Below, piece after piece: positions 1-10,109 of a stretch of 41,170 bases of DNA (position 1 is its first letter; every line of letters starts with the position of its first letter). This stretch comes from Labilithrix sp. (GTDB lineage Bacteria > Myxococcota_A > Polyangia > Polyangiales > Polyangiaceae). Location: positions 1 through 41,170 of the forward strand of contig JAHBWC010000075.1 in assembly GCA_019637225.1 (NCBI GenBank), read 5' to 3'. The notes under the pieces were generated by a model that did not search any database, was not told the origin of the DNA, and saw nothing but the letters and a program-made list of their open reading frames with translations. A program made the position numbers and the translations under genes.

Positions 1-192
1 GGGGAACGCGAGGATCTCGAGCCCGCGATCCTTGTACTTGCGGTAGAGTGCCTCGAGCGCCTCGTACTGGGGAGTGAGCCCGCACTTCGACGCGACGTTG
101 ACGATCAGGCGCACCCTGCCGGCGTAGGCGCCGACCGAGGAGGGCTGGCCGTCGATGGTGCGAACGGGGACGTCTTCGAGCGGGGTCGTCAT
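1..192 (-). CDS. Glutathione peroxidase, partial (C-terminus beyond window)
   Basis: The first 64 residues of a thioredoxin-fold peroxidase that reduces hydroperoxides. Reading from the ATG at 192, the protein contains NVASKCGLT at residues 32-40, the signature of the glutathione peroxidase family, with Cys37 in the peroxidatic position (a cysteine, not selenocysteine, form). The following QYEALEALYRKYKDRGLE stretch and the LAFP at the cut edge are also typical. No signal peptide is visible, so it is probably cytoplasmic. The gene runs off the left edge. It diverges from the Cys-rich lipoprotein gene at 391, leaving about 200 bases for both promoters. Thiol-type bacterial members usually use thioredoxin; that cannot be judged from this fragment. 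Confidence 0.93.
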   Translation of the reverse strand, partial: MTTPLEDVPVRTIDGQPSSVGAYAGRVRLIVNVASKCGLTPQYEALEALYRKYKDRGLEILAFP

Positions 193-390
193 GGCCAACC
201 CTTATCCGCCGCGCCGCCGTGCGATCAAGCGCGTCGCGATCGCCCAGGGGCGTTAGAGACCTGCCGGAGGGGGCTTACCTCAGAGAACCAGACGAGATCT
301 CGAGCGGTACGCCTATTGCTTCGGCAGAGGTTCCCTCGCTCCGCTCCCCGTCCCGCCCTCCGACGAGCCGCCCCTCCCCGCCCCCCGCCC

Positions 391-1512
391 ATGCCCCCGC
401 GTCGCCCACTCCGCCTGGTGCTGCTCCTCTCCACCGGCCTCGCGTCGCTGATGCTCCAGGCGTCGTGCGCGCGCTCCGTCGAGGACACCCCGTACGACGG
501 CTGGCGGTTCGAGAGCGGGATCACCGTGAAGAACGCGTGCATTCAGACCGAGTGCCCGGCGCCGTTCGCGACCTGCGAGGGCACGCGAGGCCTCTGCACC
601 GTCGACCTCCGGAGCGACGTCGACCACTGCGGCGCGTGCGACTCGCCTTGTCCGCGCACGACCACGAAGACGCCGTGGAGCTACGTGTGCAGCGAAGGCA
701 AGTGCCAGATGGCCTGCGCTCCGTTCTATGCAGACTGCAACGGTTCGACGGCCGACGGCTGCGAGACTTCCGTGAGGAGCGACCCCGCCAACTGCGGGGC
801 GTGCGGAGCCGCGTGCAGCGAAGGCGTCATCTGCTGGAAGGGAGCGTGCGGATGTCCGAGCGGCTTCACGCAGTGTGGTGACGACTGCGTGCGGCTCGAC
901 TCCGACAACCAAAACTGCGGCGCGTGCGGCTCGGTCTGTCAGGCGCCCGAGAGCGACGCCGATCCCCGCTGGACGTGCGGGCCCGGCGTCATGCCCCCGC
1001 GCACGAAGTGGATGTGCGGAGACTCGGCGTGCACGCTGCAGTGTCGACCGCCCTTCGCCAACTGCAACAAGGACCTGTGCGGGGACGGCTGCGAGATCGA
1101 CCTCAGCACGGATCGCAACAACTGCGGTGCATGCGGGAACGCGTGCGCCGCGGACCAGTGGTGCCAGAACGGCACGTGCAACTGCCCCGCGGGTCTCACG
1201 CGGTGCGGCGACTACTGCGTGGACATCGCGACCGACCCGAACCACTGCGGAGGGTGCGGGAACTACTGCGTCGGCCCGCCGAGCAGCAGCGGCAAGGGCG
1301 GCCCGACCTGCCAGGGCGGCGAGTGCGGCTACGTGTGCTTCCCCGGGTTCGCCGACTGCGACGGCGACATCGACAACGGCTGCGAGGCAAACCTCGAGAC
1401 GAGCCAGCGCAACTGCGGCGCGTGCGGCACGCAGTGTGACGTCGCCGGTGGTCAGCCGTGCGTCCGCGGCGAGTGCCTGACCAAGCCGTGCGAGGAGCCC
1501 GTGGTGCGATGA
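391..1512 (+). CDS. Cys-rich lipoprotein with six NCGACG repeats
   Basis: Unknown function. A positively charged N-terminus (MPPRRPLR) and a hydrophobic segment end in a lipobox-like QASC, so the protein is probably a lipoprotein with lipid on Cys26. From about residue 75 to 365 it carries six modules with the core D-x-x-N-C-G-A-C-G-x-x-C (DHCGAC, ANCGACG, QNCGACG, NNCGACG, NHCGGCG, RNCGACG), each followed by a C-G-x-C type segment. The spacing suggests small disulfide-bonded units outside the cell. Such repeats are common in Polyangiales secretomes. An upstream in-frame start at 316 exists, but the ATG at 391 puts the signal sequence at the N-terminus. The stop overlaps the next ATG by four bases, so the two genes are translationally coupled. 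Confidence 0.85.
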   Translation: MPPRRPLRLVLLLSTGLASLMLQASCARSVEDTPYDGWRFESGITVKNACIQTECPAPFATCEGTRGLCTVDLRSDVDHCGACDSPCPRTTTKTPWSYVCSEGKCQMACAPFYADCNGSTADGCETSVRSDPANCGACGAACSEGVICWKGACGCPSGFTQCGDDCVRLDSDNQNCGACGSVCQAPESDADPRWTCGPGVMPPRTKWMCGDSACTLQCRPPFANCNKDLCGDGCEIDLSTDRNNCGACGNACAADQWCQNGTCNCPAGLTRCGDYCVDIATDPNHCGGCGNYCVGPPSSSGKGGPTCQGGECGYVCFPGFADCDGDIDNGCEANLETSQRNCGACGTQCDVAGGQPCVRGECLTKPCEEPVVR

Positions 1513-2393
1513 CACGCCGCCTCGCAGGCGCGTGGCGCGCCGTCGGCCGTGCGCTGGGGCTCGCGGCGATCGCGGCGGGCTGCGCGAACAGCGGGGAGCG
1601 CGCGAGCGGATTCGTCGAGGGCGAGCCGGACGCCGCGACCGCCGCGAGCGGCCAGTTCGAAGAGGGCGGCGCGCCGCCGGGGACGGAGCCCGTCGAGTGC
1701 GCCGAGGCGACGACGCAGATCTACGTGGTGGCCACGGACAAGGGCCTCTATCGCTTCAATCCGCGGGACCTCTCCTTCAAGCGCATCGGCACGCTCGGGT
1801 GCCCGACGGGGGCAGGCACGTTCTCGATGGCGATCGATCGGCGCGGTACGGCGTGGGTCGAGTACACCGACGGTCGGGTCTATGCCGTCGACACCAACGA
1901 CGCGACCTGCAAGCCGACGTCGTTCAAGCCTGGCCAGACCGGCTTCGACCTGTTCGGCATGGGCTTCGCGCTGAACGGCGACGATCCGAAGGAGGGCGAG
2001 ACCCTCTACGTCGCCGGCACCGGGCTCGCTTCGCTCGACACCAAGTCGTTCGACCTGAAATTCATCGGCTCGTTGACCGGCGGGCGAACGGAGCTCACGT
2101 CGATCGGCAGCAAGCTGTTCGGCTTCAGCGTCGATTCGGGCCTCGTCTCGCGCCTGAACAAGCAGACCGGCGCGACCGAGGCCACCCATCGAACATCGGC
2201 GATCCTCGAGTCGGGCGGCTTCGCGTTCGCCCACTGGGGCGGCTCGTTCTGGCTCTTCACGGGCAGGACCACGTCGACCGTGACGGCCTACTCGCCCACC
2301 ACCGACGAGTCGACCGTGATGGTCGACAACACCGGCATGCTCATCGTCGGTGCCGGCTCGTCGACGTGCGCCCCGATCACGCCGCCGAAGTAG
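1509..2393 (+). CDS. Lipoprotein with beta-propeller-like repeats
   Basis: Unknown function, 294 residues. The N-terminus has a Sec signal ending in IAAGC, a good lipobox. After an acidic linker the chain repeats short strands of the type IYVVATDKGLYRFN, VYAVDTNDATC, LYVAGTGLASLDT and LFGFSVDSGLVSRLNK, about 40-50 residues apart. This resembles a WD40/NHL/PQQ-like beta-propeller, but no family signature is strong. The ATG at 1509 overlaps the stop of the upstream Cys-rich lipoprotein gene (ATGA), so the two are probably made together and may act together at the envelope. An in-frame start at 1458 lies inside the upstream gene and gives a poor signal peptide. It ends one base before the convergent gene's stop. 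Confidence 0.85.
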   Translation: MTRRLAGAWRAVGRALGLAAIAAGCANSGERASGFVEGEPDAATAASGQFEEGGAPPGTEPVECAEATTQIYVVATDKGLYRFNPRDLSFKRIGTLGCPTGAGTFSMAIDRRGTAWVEYTDGRVYAVDTNDATCKPTSFKPGQTGFDLFGMGFALNGDDPKEGETLYVAGTGLASLDTKSFDLKFIGSLTGGRTELTSIGSKLFGFSVDSGLVSRLNKQTGATEATHRTSAILESGGFAFAHWGGSFWLFTGRTTSTVTAYSPTTDESTVMVDNTGMLIVGAGSSTCAPITPPK

Positions 2394-2394
2394 G

Positions 2395-4107
2395 TCACCG
2401 GCACATCGCCGCGGCGCCGCGCTCGCCGAGGGTGTCTTCGACGACCGCGCGCTGCGCGCAGGGCTCGTCCTCGCTCCAGGCCTTCCAGTCGTTCGCGCGG
2501 CCGAGGCTCGAAGCGTGCGCCTTCCACGTATCGTACTTGCCGCCGGCCGAGGACTTGAACGTCGTCGGCTGCTTGCAGACGCCGGCGGCGTCGTTCGCGG
2601 CCTTCTCCTTGGCCGCGTAGTCGAGGACGATCTGCGCCATCTGCGGGGTCGTCGAGTTCCAGCAGCAGGTCTTGGACTGGTTGTACTCGAGCTCGGCGAA
2701 CACGTAGTCCTCGAGCTTGCGGTACTGCGCGTCGACCTCACCGCGCGACTTGCCGTACGCGCGGGACATCACGCCGTAGAGGGCGTCGAACGCGCCTTCG
2801 CGCTTCGTGCGCTGCGAGCAGCTCGCGGGGCGCTCGAGCAGCGCCTGCCGCGCGCTCGCGATCGTCGCGAGCGCCGCGTCGCGCTCCGCCTCCGGGGTGT
2901 CCTCCGCGAGCAGCGTCTCGAAGCGCTCGGGGCGGGACGCGATGCCCTCGATGTTGCGGTCCTCGATGTAGACGCGCTGATCGTGCTGCGGGACGACGTT
3001 GTTCCAGCGGCCGCTCTGGAGCGCCGGCGTGCGCCAGCGGCGGACACCTCCGCCGAGCTTCGCGTAGGCGTTGCCGTCCGACGCGGTGCCGCGTCCGCCG
3101 GAGTACGGCTGCTTGAAGTAGGTCGCGCTCTGCGCCTCCTCCTCCCAGACGGGCTGGCGTCGCGGCATCGAGCCGCTCGCGGTCGACACGCGCAGCTTGT
3201 CGCCCGGCGTGTGCACCGCCGTCATGACGGGGAGCACGTGACCGATGCCGCTCCGCTGCCAGCGCTGCACGAGGACGTCGCCCGGCATGGTGGCCTGGGG
3301 CGTGATGTGGAAGAGGTTCGCGCCGTCGGCGAGGTTCGCGCTGCCGAAGCTGCGATCGAGCAGGAGCATCAGGTAGCCGGCGCGCTTGTTGAGAAAGAGC
3401 TCGTCGAAGTAGGCGCCCGCGCCGTCGCCGGCGGCCAGCTTCCGGTCCTCGCCGACGCGCACGCCCGCCGCGCTGTCGTCGCTGCCCACGTGGCGGGTGC
3501 GCAGCGTCGCGTCGCTCGGCCAACGCTCGCCCGAGCGCCAGGTCTGCTCGTGGTCGCGGTAGAGCGACTTGAAGCGCGGGAAGCCCGCCACCGGATTTCC
3601 GTCACGGTTCACGACGCCGAAGTGCCCGTAATAGACCGGCTGACCGTTGCTGTAGCCGGTCATGTAGAACGGCAGGTGGTACCAGGCCGAGAACGTCATA
3701 CGCAGCCAGATCGCGAGGTCCGCGCACTCGAGCACCGGGCCGTCCATGGTGCGCCCGTACGGAGTCGTGATGCGGATCGTCTTGCCCCAGCGGACCGCGT
3801 CCACCTTCTCGAAGGTCGCCACCCACTGCTGGAACTTCTCTTCCCAGGTGAGGCCGCTGTTCGCCGACCACGCGAGGCCCGCCTTGCGCGCGGCCGCGGT
3901 CGTCGTGTCCGCCCACGCGTTGTCGACGCTCCAGACCTCCGCGTCGGTCGACTTGCGGAGGGGCCCGGTGAGGACCTCGCGGATCTCGTCCTGCGACGCT
4001 TCGACCTGCTCGTCGGTGTCCTCGCCGTCCTGGTCGGGCGCGGCGCACCCGATTCCCATCGAGACCACGGTCGCAAGCAGCGTCGGCAGAAAGGCTTTGC
4101 GGTACAT
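2395..4107 (-). CDS. Secreted lipoprotein, possible Cys-His peptidase fold
   Basis: A 570-residue exported protein of unrecognised family. MYRKAFLPTLLATVVSMGIGC is a signal peptide with a lipobox-like end, and the ATG at 4107 follows GGAGAG five bases upstream. The mature part starts acidic (DQDGEDTDEQVEASQDE). In the middle, LECADLAIWLRM, YHLPFYMTGY, YYGHFGVV and, further on, PGDVLVQRW...GIGHVLPVM resemble the catalytic Cys, following helix and GD-x-V...H segment of NlpC/P60 or CHAP-type cysteine peptidases. That is inference from short motifs. The C-terminal third has many Cys and basic residues and no match that I recognise. Its stop lies one base from the stop of the convergent lipoprotein gene. 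Confidence 0.85.
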   Translation of the reverse strand: MYRKAFLPTLLATVVSMGIGCAAPDQDGEDTDEQVEASQDEIREVLTGPLRKSTDAEVWSVDNAWADTTTAAARKAGLAWSANSGLTWEEKFQQWVATFEKVDAVRWGKTIRITTPYGRTMDGPVLECADLAIWLRMTFSAWYHLPFYMTGYSNGQPVYYGHFGVVNRDGNPVAGFPRFKSLYRDHEQTWRSGERWPSDATLRTRHVGSDDSAAGVRVGEDRKLAAGDGAGAYFDELFLNKRAGYLMLLLDRSFGSANLADGANLFHITPQATMPGDVLVQRWQRSGIGHVLPVMTAVHTPGDKLRVSTASGSMPRRQPVWEEEAQSATYFKQPYSGGRGTASDGNAYAKLGGGVRRWRTPALQSGRWNNVVPQHDQRVYIEDRNIEGIASRPERFETLLAEDTPEAERDAALATIASARQALLERPASCSQRTKREGAFDALYGVMSRAYGKSRGEVDAQYRKLEDYVFAELEYNQSKTCCWNSTTPQMAQIVLDYAAKEKAANDAAGVCKQPTTFKSSAGGKYDTWKAHASSLGRANDWKAWSEDEPCAQRAVVEDTLGERGAAAMCR

Positions 4108-4321
4108 ATCGCTCTCCGGTCGACATGTAGGTGCACGAGCAATGCCGCTGCACTTTTCCGCTCTCACGGAACACGCGTTTCAGCGAATCAAGGACTTAGC
4201 GTGGATCGCAGGGGTGCTGTGGATCGCGCGCGACCGGATCGTCGCGCCCACGCCTCCTCCTCTCTCCTCTTCTTCTGTCTTCTTCGGTGCGTCGCGACCG
4301 GCACCGCGCCTCGCCGGTACG

Positions 4322-4792
4322 TCAGAGCGCGAACGAGAGCGCGCGCACGCCGGGATCCGCGGGGACGACGAACGCCGCGCCGTCGCGCGGGTCGGTCGCG
4401 CCAGGCGCGACTTCGAGCATCGGGGCGAGCGCAAACGCGCGCACGTGCAGGCGCGGGTGCGGAACGACGAGCCGCGGCTCGTCCACCACTTGCCCGTCGA
4501 TCCAGAGAACGTCGAGGTCGATGGTCCTCGGCCCGTTGACCACCTCGCGCACGCGCCCGAGGTCGGCCTCGATCTGCTGGAGCGCGTCCAGCAGCGCGAG
4601 CGGCGCACCACGCCACTCCACGAGCACGGCAGCGTTGAAGTAGTCGGGCTGCGGCGGCCCGCCGACGGGCGCGGTCTCCCAGACGTGCGAGCGCGCCACG
4701 ATCGGCGCGAGCCGCCCGATGCGCGACGCAGCCTCCCGCAGCGTCGCGAGCCGATCGCCGAGGTTCGCGCCGAGCCCGATCGCGACGCGCAT
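4322..4792 (-). CDS. folK: 2-amino-4-hydroxy-6-hydroxymethyldihydropteridine pyrophosphokinase (HPPK)
   Basis: Transfers pyrophosphate from ATP to 6-hydroxymethyl-7,8-dihydropterin, a step in folate synthesis, in the cytoplasm. The 156 residues carry the family hallmarks: IGLGANLGDR at the N-terminus, SHVWETAPVGGPPQPDYFN around residues 35-55, and NGPRTIDLDVLW with the paired Mg-binding aspartates and basic ATP-loop residues, then PHPRLHVRAFALAPM. Length fits the usual monofunctional enzyme of about 160 residues. The ATG at 4792 is used; an in-frame GTG one codon upstream would add a single residue. It lies 76 bases after a small lipoprotein gene on the same strand, possibly as the last gene of that transcript. 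No other folate gene is in the window. Confidence 0.95.
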   Translation of the reverse strand: MRVAIGLGANLGDRLATLREAASRIGRLAPIVARSHVWETAPVGGPPQPDYFNAAVLVEWRGAPLALLDALQQIEADLGRVREVVNGPRTIDLDVLWIDGQVVDEPRLVVPHPRLHVRAFALAPMLEVAPGATDPRDGAAFVVPADPGVRALSFAL

Positions 4793-4868
4793 CACGACGC
4801 GGCCCCGCGCGCGAGGATCGTCACCGGCGTGCTCCGCCTCGCGAGCGACCGCCGAGCGCGCGTCGTCG

Positions 4869-5492
4869 TCAGGGCGCGTTGCCCTGGAGCTGGAGCGGGT
4901 TCGTGAGCTTGCCGGTGAAGCCGCCGTTGACCTTGCCGTCCTGCACGAAGAAGAGGAACGCTCCGTCCTTGAGGCCGCCGACGGCCGCGTCGACAGTGAT
5001 GACGGCGCCGGGGTTCGTGTCGAAGCGCACGCCGTGCACCTCGGTCGTCGTCGTCGAGGTCGCCTCGATGCGCGACGGCGTCGGCGACGCGACCTGCCCG
5101 CCCGCGAGCTCGGCCGCGTCGACGTTGCTCACGTTGCCCGAAGCGGCCGTGGCGCTCACGGCGAAGTCGCAGCTCTGGCGCGTCTGGGCGGTGTCGCACG
5201 TCCACCAGACATGCCAGTGACCGCCGCGCACGTACTCGATGAAGACGCCGACCCCCTCGCCGCCGACCGCGTTCATCGTCTGGTCGGCATCGACCTCGAC
5301 GAGCATCGGCGAGGGGCTGCCGGGGCTCGACGGCGCGGGCGCGCCGGGATCGCCGCCCGCCGACTCCGAGCCGGGAGCCGGCGAGTACGGCTGAGGATCG
5401 GGCGCGAGGCGGCGGGGCGGCTCGTTGTCGTAGACGCAGCCTCCGAGGGCCACGAGCGAGACGCCGACGAGGATCGAAACGAAAGACTTCAT
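4869..5492 (-). CDS. Small lipoprotein, function unknown
   Basis: A 207-residue lipoprotein. MKSFVSILVGVSLVALGGC is a clear signal peptide with lipobox LGGC. A Pro/Gly/Ser-rich linker (residues about 25-65) leads to a compact domain with HWHVWWTCD, a second Cys and alternating beta-strand-like segments ending in FFVQDGKVNGGFTGKL. I do not recognise the domain. The ATG at 5492 is preceded by AGGTGA seven bases upstream; the in-frame GTG at 5501 is less likely because it overlaps this SD. It follows the DUF6600-like gene by only 14 bases, so the two are probably one operon, and both products should sit in the envelope. Confidence 0.85.
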   Translation of the reverse strand: MKSFVSILVGVSLVALGGCVYDNEPPRRLAPDPQPYSPAPGSESAGGDPGAPAPSSPGSPSPMLVEVDADQTMNAVGGEGVGVFIEYVRGGHWHVWWTCDTAQTRQSCDFAVSATAASGNVSNVDAAELAGGQVASPTPSRIEATSTTTTEVHGVRFDTNPGAVITVDAAVGGLKDGAFLFFVQDGKVNGGFTGKLTNPLQLQGNAP

Positions 5493-5506
5493 GGCGTTCA
5501 CCTGAG

Positions 5507-7117
5507 TTATCTCCTGCGGAACCCGCCGCCGCCGCTGCGGACGGACGGCGACGAAGACCGCGACGGCGAAGAAGACCGCGACGGCGAGATGCTGGGCGAC
5601 GAGCGCACCGACGGCGCCGAGCGGAACGACGGCGTCGACGGCGTCGACGAACGGAACGACGGCGTCGGCGTCGAGCGAACCGACGGCGCCGAGGAGCGGA
5701 ACGACGGCGTCGGCGTCGAGCGAACCGACGGCGTCGAGCGGAACGACGGCGTCGACGGCGTCGAGCGAACCGCGGGCGTCGACGAACGGAACGACGGCGT
5801 CGACGGCGTCGAGCGGAACGACGGCGACGAGCCGACCGCGGGCGCCGACGACCGGAACGACGGCGGCGGCGCGCTCGGCGTCGAGCGGACCGCGGGCGCC
5901 GACGACCGGAACGACGGCGACGACGAGCTCGGCGTCGACGGGTTCGCGAAGCGCGGCTGCGGCGAAGCCGCGGCGAAGCCGCGCGAGCCCGGACCGCTCG
6001 GGACGAACGCCGGCGACGCCGGAGCGCGGTTGGCCGCGCCCGCGAAGCTCGGGGCGCTCTCCCTCGCCGCAGCGGGGCGCGTGTGCGCCGGCGGCGCGGC
6101 GCCCGCCGGAACGGCGGTCGACGGCGTGGCGAACGCTTGCGCGCGGCTCAACCCCTGATTCGAGGCGGGCGGCGCGACGACGGCGTCGTTCTTCAGCCCG
6201 AGCTCGTCGGGGCGCGGGCCGCGGCTGCCATTGCCGATGCCTGGACGTGCCGCGACGCGGTCCGCGCCCCCGACCGCAGGGTTCGCGACCACGCGACCGC
6301 CGCCGACGCTCGGGTTCGCGACGACGCGATCGCCGCCGCCCGTTCCCGGCCGCGCCGGGACGTAGTCCTGCGTTCGACCTTGGTGCTCTCGCGCCGCCGG
6401 CCCGCGGACGACGTGCGTCGCCACCGTCGGATGGTAGACGTAGCTATGTGGACAATACACGTAATGCGCGTGGTAGTCGTACCAGCCGTACGACCACCCG
6501 TACGCCGTGCCGTGGTACCAGTACCAAGCCGGCGGCGCGGGCGCCCAGCCGACGTAGCCGTAGCCCGTGGGACCGACGCGCCACGTGACCCAGGCGCCCG
6601 CGTAGCGGCGACCCGGGATCCACGCCCAGCCGTGACCGGGCAACAGCACCCAGCGCCCGTAGTGAAACGGCGCCCAGCCCCATGAGTAGTCGGAGACCCA
6701 GACGTAGTCGGTCTCGTCGCTGTAGCTCCAGTGCCCGGCCGTCACGTACGGCTGGAAGTCCTCACCGACCTCGTCGCGCGCGGGCACCCAGACGGTGCCG
6801 TACGAAGCGTCCTCGACCCACGTGCCGTGGCCGTCGAGAGCGGGCTTGAACTCGGTGAGCGCGCTCGGATCGGTGTCGGAGTATTCGTCGCCGTCCGCGC
6901 CGATGAGGATCTCGCGCGACTCGGACGCGGCCTGTGCCCGCGCCTGCTGCTGCGCGGCGAGCTCGGCGGCGCTCGGCGGGGCCGGCGCGGCGTACTGGAC
7001 CGGCTGCGGGTACTCGGGCTCGGGCTCGTAGGCCCCGCAGCCCATCGAGGCGAACCCCACCGCGACCGCTGCTGCAGCCTTGACCGCCGTCGTCCACCGC
7101 GAAAGCCGCTCACCCAT
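5507..7117 (-). CDS. DUF6600-like aromatic-rich surface protein with Ser/Pro repeat tail
   Basis: A 536-residue exported protein. The N-terminal signal ends in ASMGC, a lipobox-like site. Residues about 85-215 are rich in Trp, Tyr and Gly in the pattern GTWVEDASYGTVWVP, GHWSYSDETDYVWVSDY, WGWAPFHYGRW and GHGWAWIPG, the hallmark of the DUF6600 family of envelope proteins with unknown function. A low-complexity middle repeats RVVANPxVGG, and the last ~140 residues repeat PSFRSS/VRSTPS units, probably disordered and basic. It ends in a Gly-Arg tail (GGGGFRRR). AGAGGG lies just upstream of the ATG at 7117. Likely first gene of a reverse cluster with the small lipoprotein at 4869 and perhaps folK. 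Confidence 0.85.
   Translation of the reverse strand: MGERLSRWTTAVKAAAAVAVGFASMGCGAYEPEPEYPQPVQYAAPAPPSAAELAAQQQARAQAASESREILIGADGDEYSDTDPSALTEFKPALDGHGTWVEDASYGTVWVPARDEVGEDFQPYVTAGHWSYSDETDYVWVSDYSWGWAPFHYGRWVLLPGHGWAWIPGRRYAGAWVTWRVGPTGYGYVGWAPAPPAWYWYHGTAYGWSYGWYDYHAHYVYCPHSYVYHPTVATHVVRGPAAREHQGRTQDYVPARPGTGGGDRVVANPSVGGGRVVANPAVGGADRVAARPGIGNGSRGPRPDELGLKNDAVVAPPASNQGLSRAQAFATPSTAVPAGAAPPAHTRPAAARESAPSFAGAANRAPASPAFVPSGPGSRGFAAASPQPRFANPSTPSSSSPSFRSSAPAVRSTPSAPPPSFRSSAPAVGSSPSFRSTPSTPSFRSSTPAVRSTPSTPSFRSTPSVRSTPTPSFRSSAPSVRSTPTPSFRSSTPSTPSFRSAPSVRSSPSISPSRSSSPSRSSSPSVRSGGGGFRRR
5513..5935 (-). repeat. In-gene Ser/Pro/Arg repeat tract
   Basis: Degenerate tandem repeats coding for SFRS, AVRSTPS and TPSFRSS units at the C-terminus of the DUF6600-like gene. 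On the forward strand it reads as recurring gaacgacggcgtcgacgg-type units. Such tracts can change length by slippage. Confidence 0.8.
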
Positions 7118-7233
7118 GTCCCTCTATGGATAGCAACTGGCGAGCCGTTCGCCTCCCCCTGAAGCGTCGTAGAATCCCACGTTTTTTCGCTTTCCCGTCC
7201 CGAACGGCGTCGACGTTCTGGCAATTTGGGGCC

Positions 7234-7247
7234 GCTGTCCGGACAGC
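7234..7247. promoter_or_regulatory. 14-bp perfect palindrome, possible operator
   Basis: GCTGTCC followed directly by GGACAGC. It lies in the 232-base non-coding gap between two reverse-strand genes, about 117 bases upstream of the DUF6600-like start at 7117. No regulator is implicated. Confidence 0.35.
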
Positions 7248-7349
7248 CCGACACGACGGCCGGCGGGCGTAGCCCCCGAGGCACAACACCCGTGTGAAGC
7301 GCCGGTCACGATCGGCGCGCGGCGGAGCGTCACGGCCGCGCTTGGGCGT

Positions 7350-7718
7350 TCAGCGGATGGCCGCGCGCCGGGAACGACCAAACGTCGTCGCCGGGATGGG
7401 CTCGTGGAGCGTCAGCGAGGGAAACTCGAGGTAGCTCGGCGTCCCCGGCCCGCGCGGGGTCACCTCGTCAGCCGCGCGCTCGGCCGACGCGGGCGCTTGC
7501 CACTCGGACAGACGCACGTACTCGACCGGCGGCCTTCGGCGCGGAGCCGCGTCGTCGTCGTCGTCATCGTCTTCGCAGTCGCAGGGCACCGCCGACGGAG
7601 GGTGGTCGACCCTGACCATCACCGTGGGTGTGCGCGGCATGGCCGGCGAACGGCCGCAGCCCATCGCGAGCGCTCCGAGCGAGACGACGACGAGAGCTGT
7701 GCACTTCGACGAGCTCAT
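7350..7718 (-). CDS. Small Asp-rich lipoprotein, function unknown
   Basis: A 122-residue predicted lipoprotein. The N-terminus MSSSKCTALVVVSLGALAMGC is a signal peptide with lipobox-like ALAMGC. The mature chain has CDC followed by EDDDDDDDAAPRRR, an acidic run abutting a basic one, and then an extended Pro-rich region without a recognisable fold. The ATG at 7718 is preceded by a G-run (GGGGGG) that can serve as SD; longer in-frame starts up to 7832 would bury the signal sequence. It diverges from prkA with 158 bases between starts. No function is assigned. Confidence 0.7.
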   Translation of the reverse strand: MSSSKCTALVVVSLGALAMGCGRSPAMPRTPTVMVRVDHPPSAVPCDCEDDDDDDDAAPRRRPPVEYVRLSEWQAPASAERAADEVTPRGPGTPSYLEFPSLTLHEPIPATTFGRSRRAAIR

Positions 7719-7844
7719 CGGAACCCCCCAATCACCTAAGCATCGGCCCTCGGCTCGAGCAATGGTCCGAGGCGAAAAAACTCCGCCCAAATCTGCGGCT
7801 CCCGCGGTGCAAAAAGCGACGCTCGTCTCCACTTGTTGCGGTGA

Positions 7845-7850
7845 TAGGCT
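7845..7850 (+). promoter_or_regulatory. Putative -10 box of prkA
   Basis: TAGGCT, 26 bases before the prkA ATG. Transcription from here would give a leader of roughly 20 bases that includes the AGGAG ribosome site. No clear -35 is visible. Confidence 0.4.
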
Positions 7851-7876
7851 CGATGAACCGGAGGCGAGGAGCAGAG

Positions 7877-9940
<2,064 letters not shown>

Positions 9941-9961
9941 CGCCGCCCGGCGCGACTCGGA

Positions 9962-9997
9962 CGAACGGGCCGCCGGCGACGCCGCGCGGCCCGTTCG
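9962..9997 (+). terminator. Hairpin downstream of prkA
   Basis: Perfect 11-bp stem CGAACGGGCCG / CGGCCCGTTCG with a 14-base loop, starting 22 bases after the prkA stop and followed by a short CATTTCG. The U-tract is weak, so it may pause transcription or protect the 3' end rather than be a strict intrinsic terminator. Confidence 0.6.
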
Positions 9998-10092
9998 CAT
10001 TTCGCCGCGCGGCTACGCCGGCGTCCCTCCCCGCCGACGCGGCGGCCTCTTTTTGGGGGCGTGGTCGATTTTCGGCAACCGTCGCGATCTCT

Positions 10093-10109
10093 GGCCGACC
10101 GGGTCGGCC
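10093..10109 (+). promoter_or_regulatory. Hairpin directly abutting a start codon
   Basis: GGCCGAC, 3-base loop CGG, GTCGGCC, immediately followed by the ATG at 10110. In an mRNA beginning upstream it would occlude the initiation region. Confidence 0.45.

Noticed and set aside
391..1512. Tryptophan synthase alpha-chain label often given to NCGACG-repeat proteins
   Set aside because: No TIM-barrel motif; the protein is a signal-bearing Cys-repeat chain.
5513..5935. Forward open frame rich in DGV/ERN repeats across the repeat tract
   Set aside because: It is the complement of the Ser/Pro/Arg repeat coding for the DUF6600-like tail.
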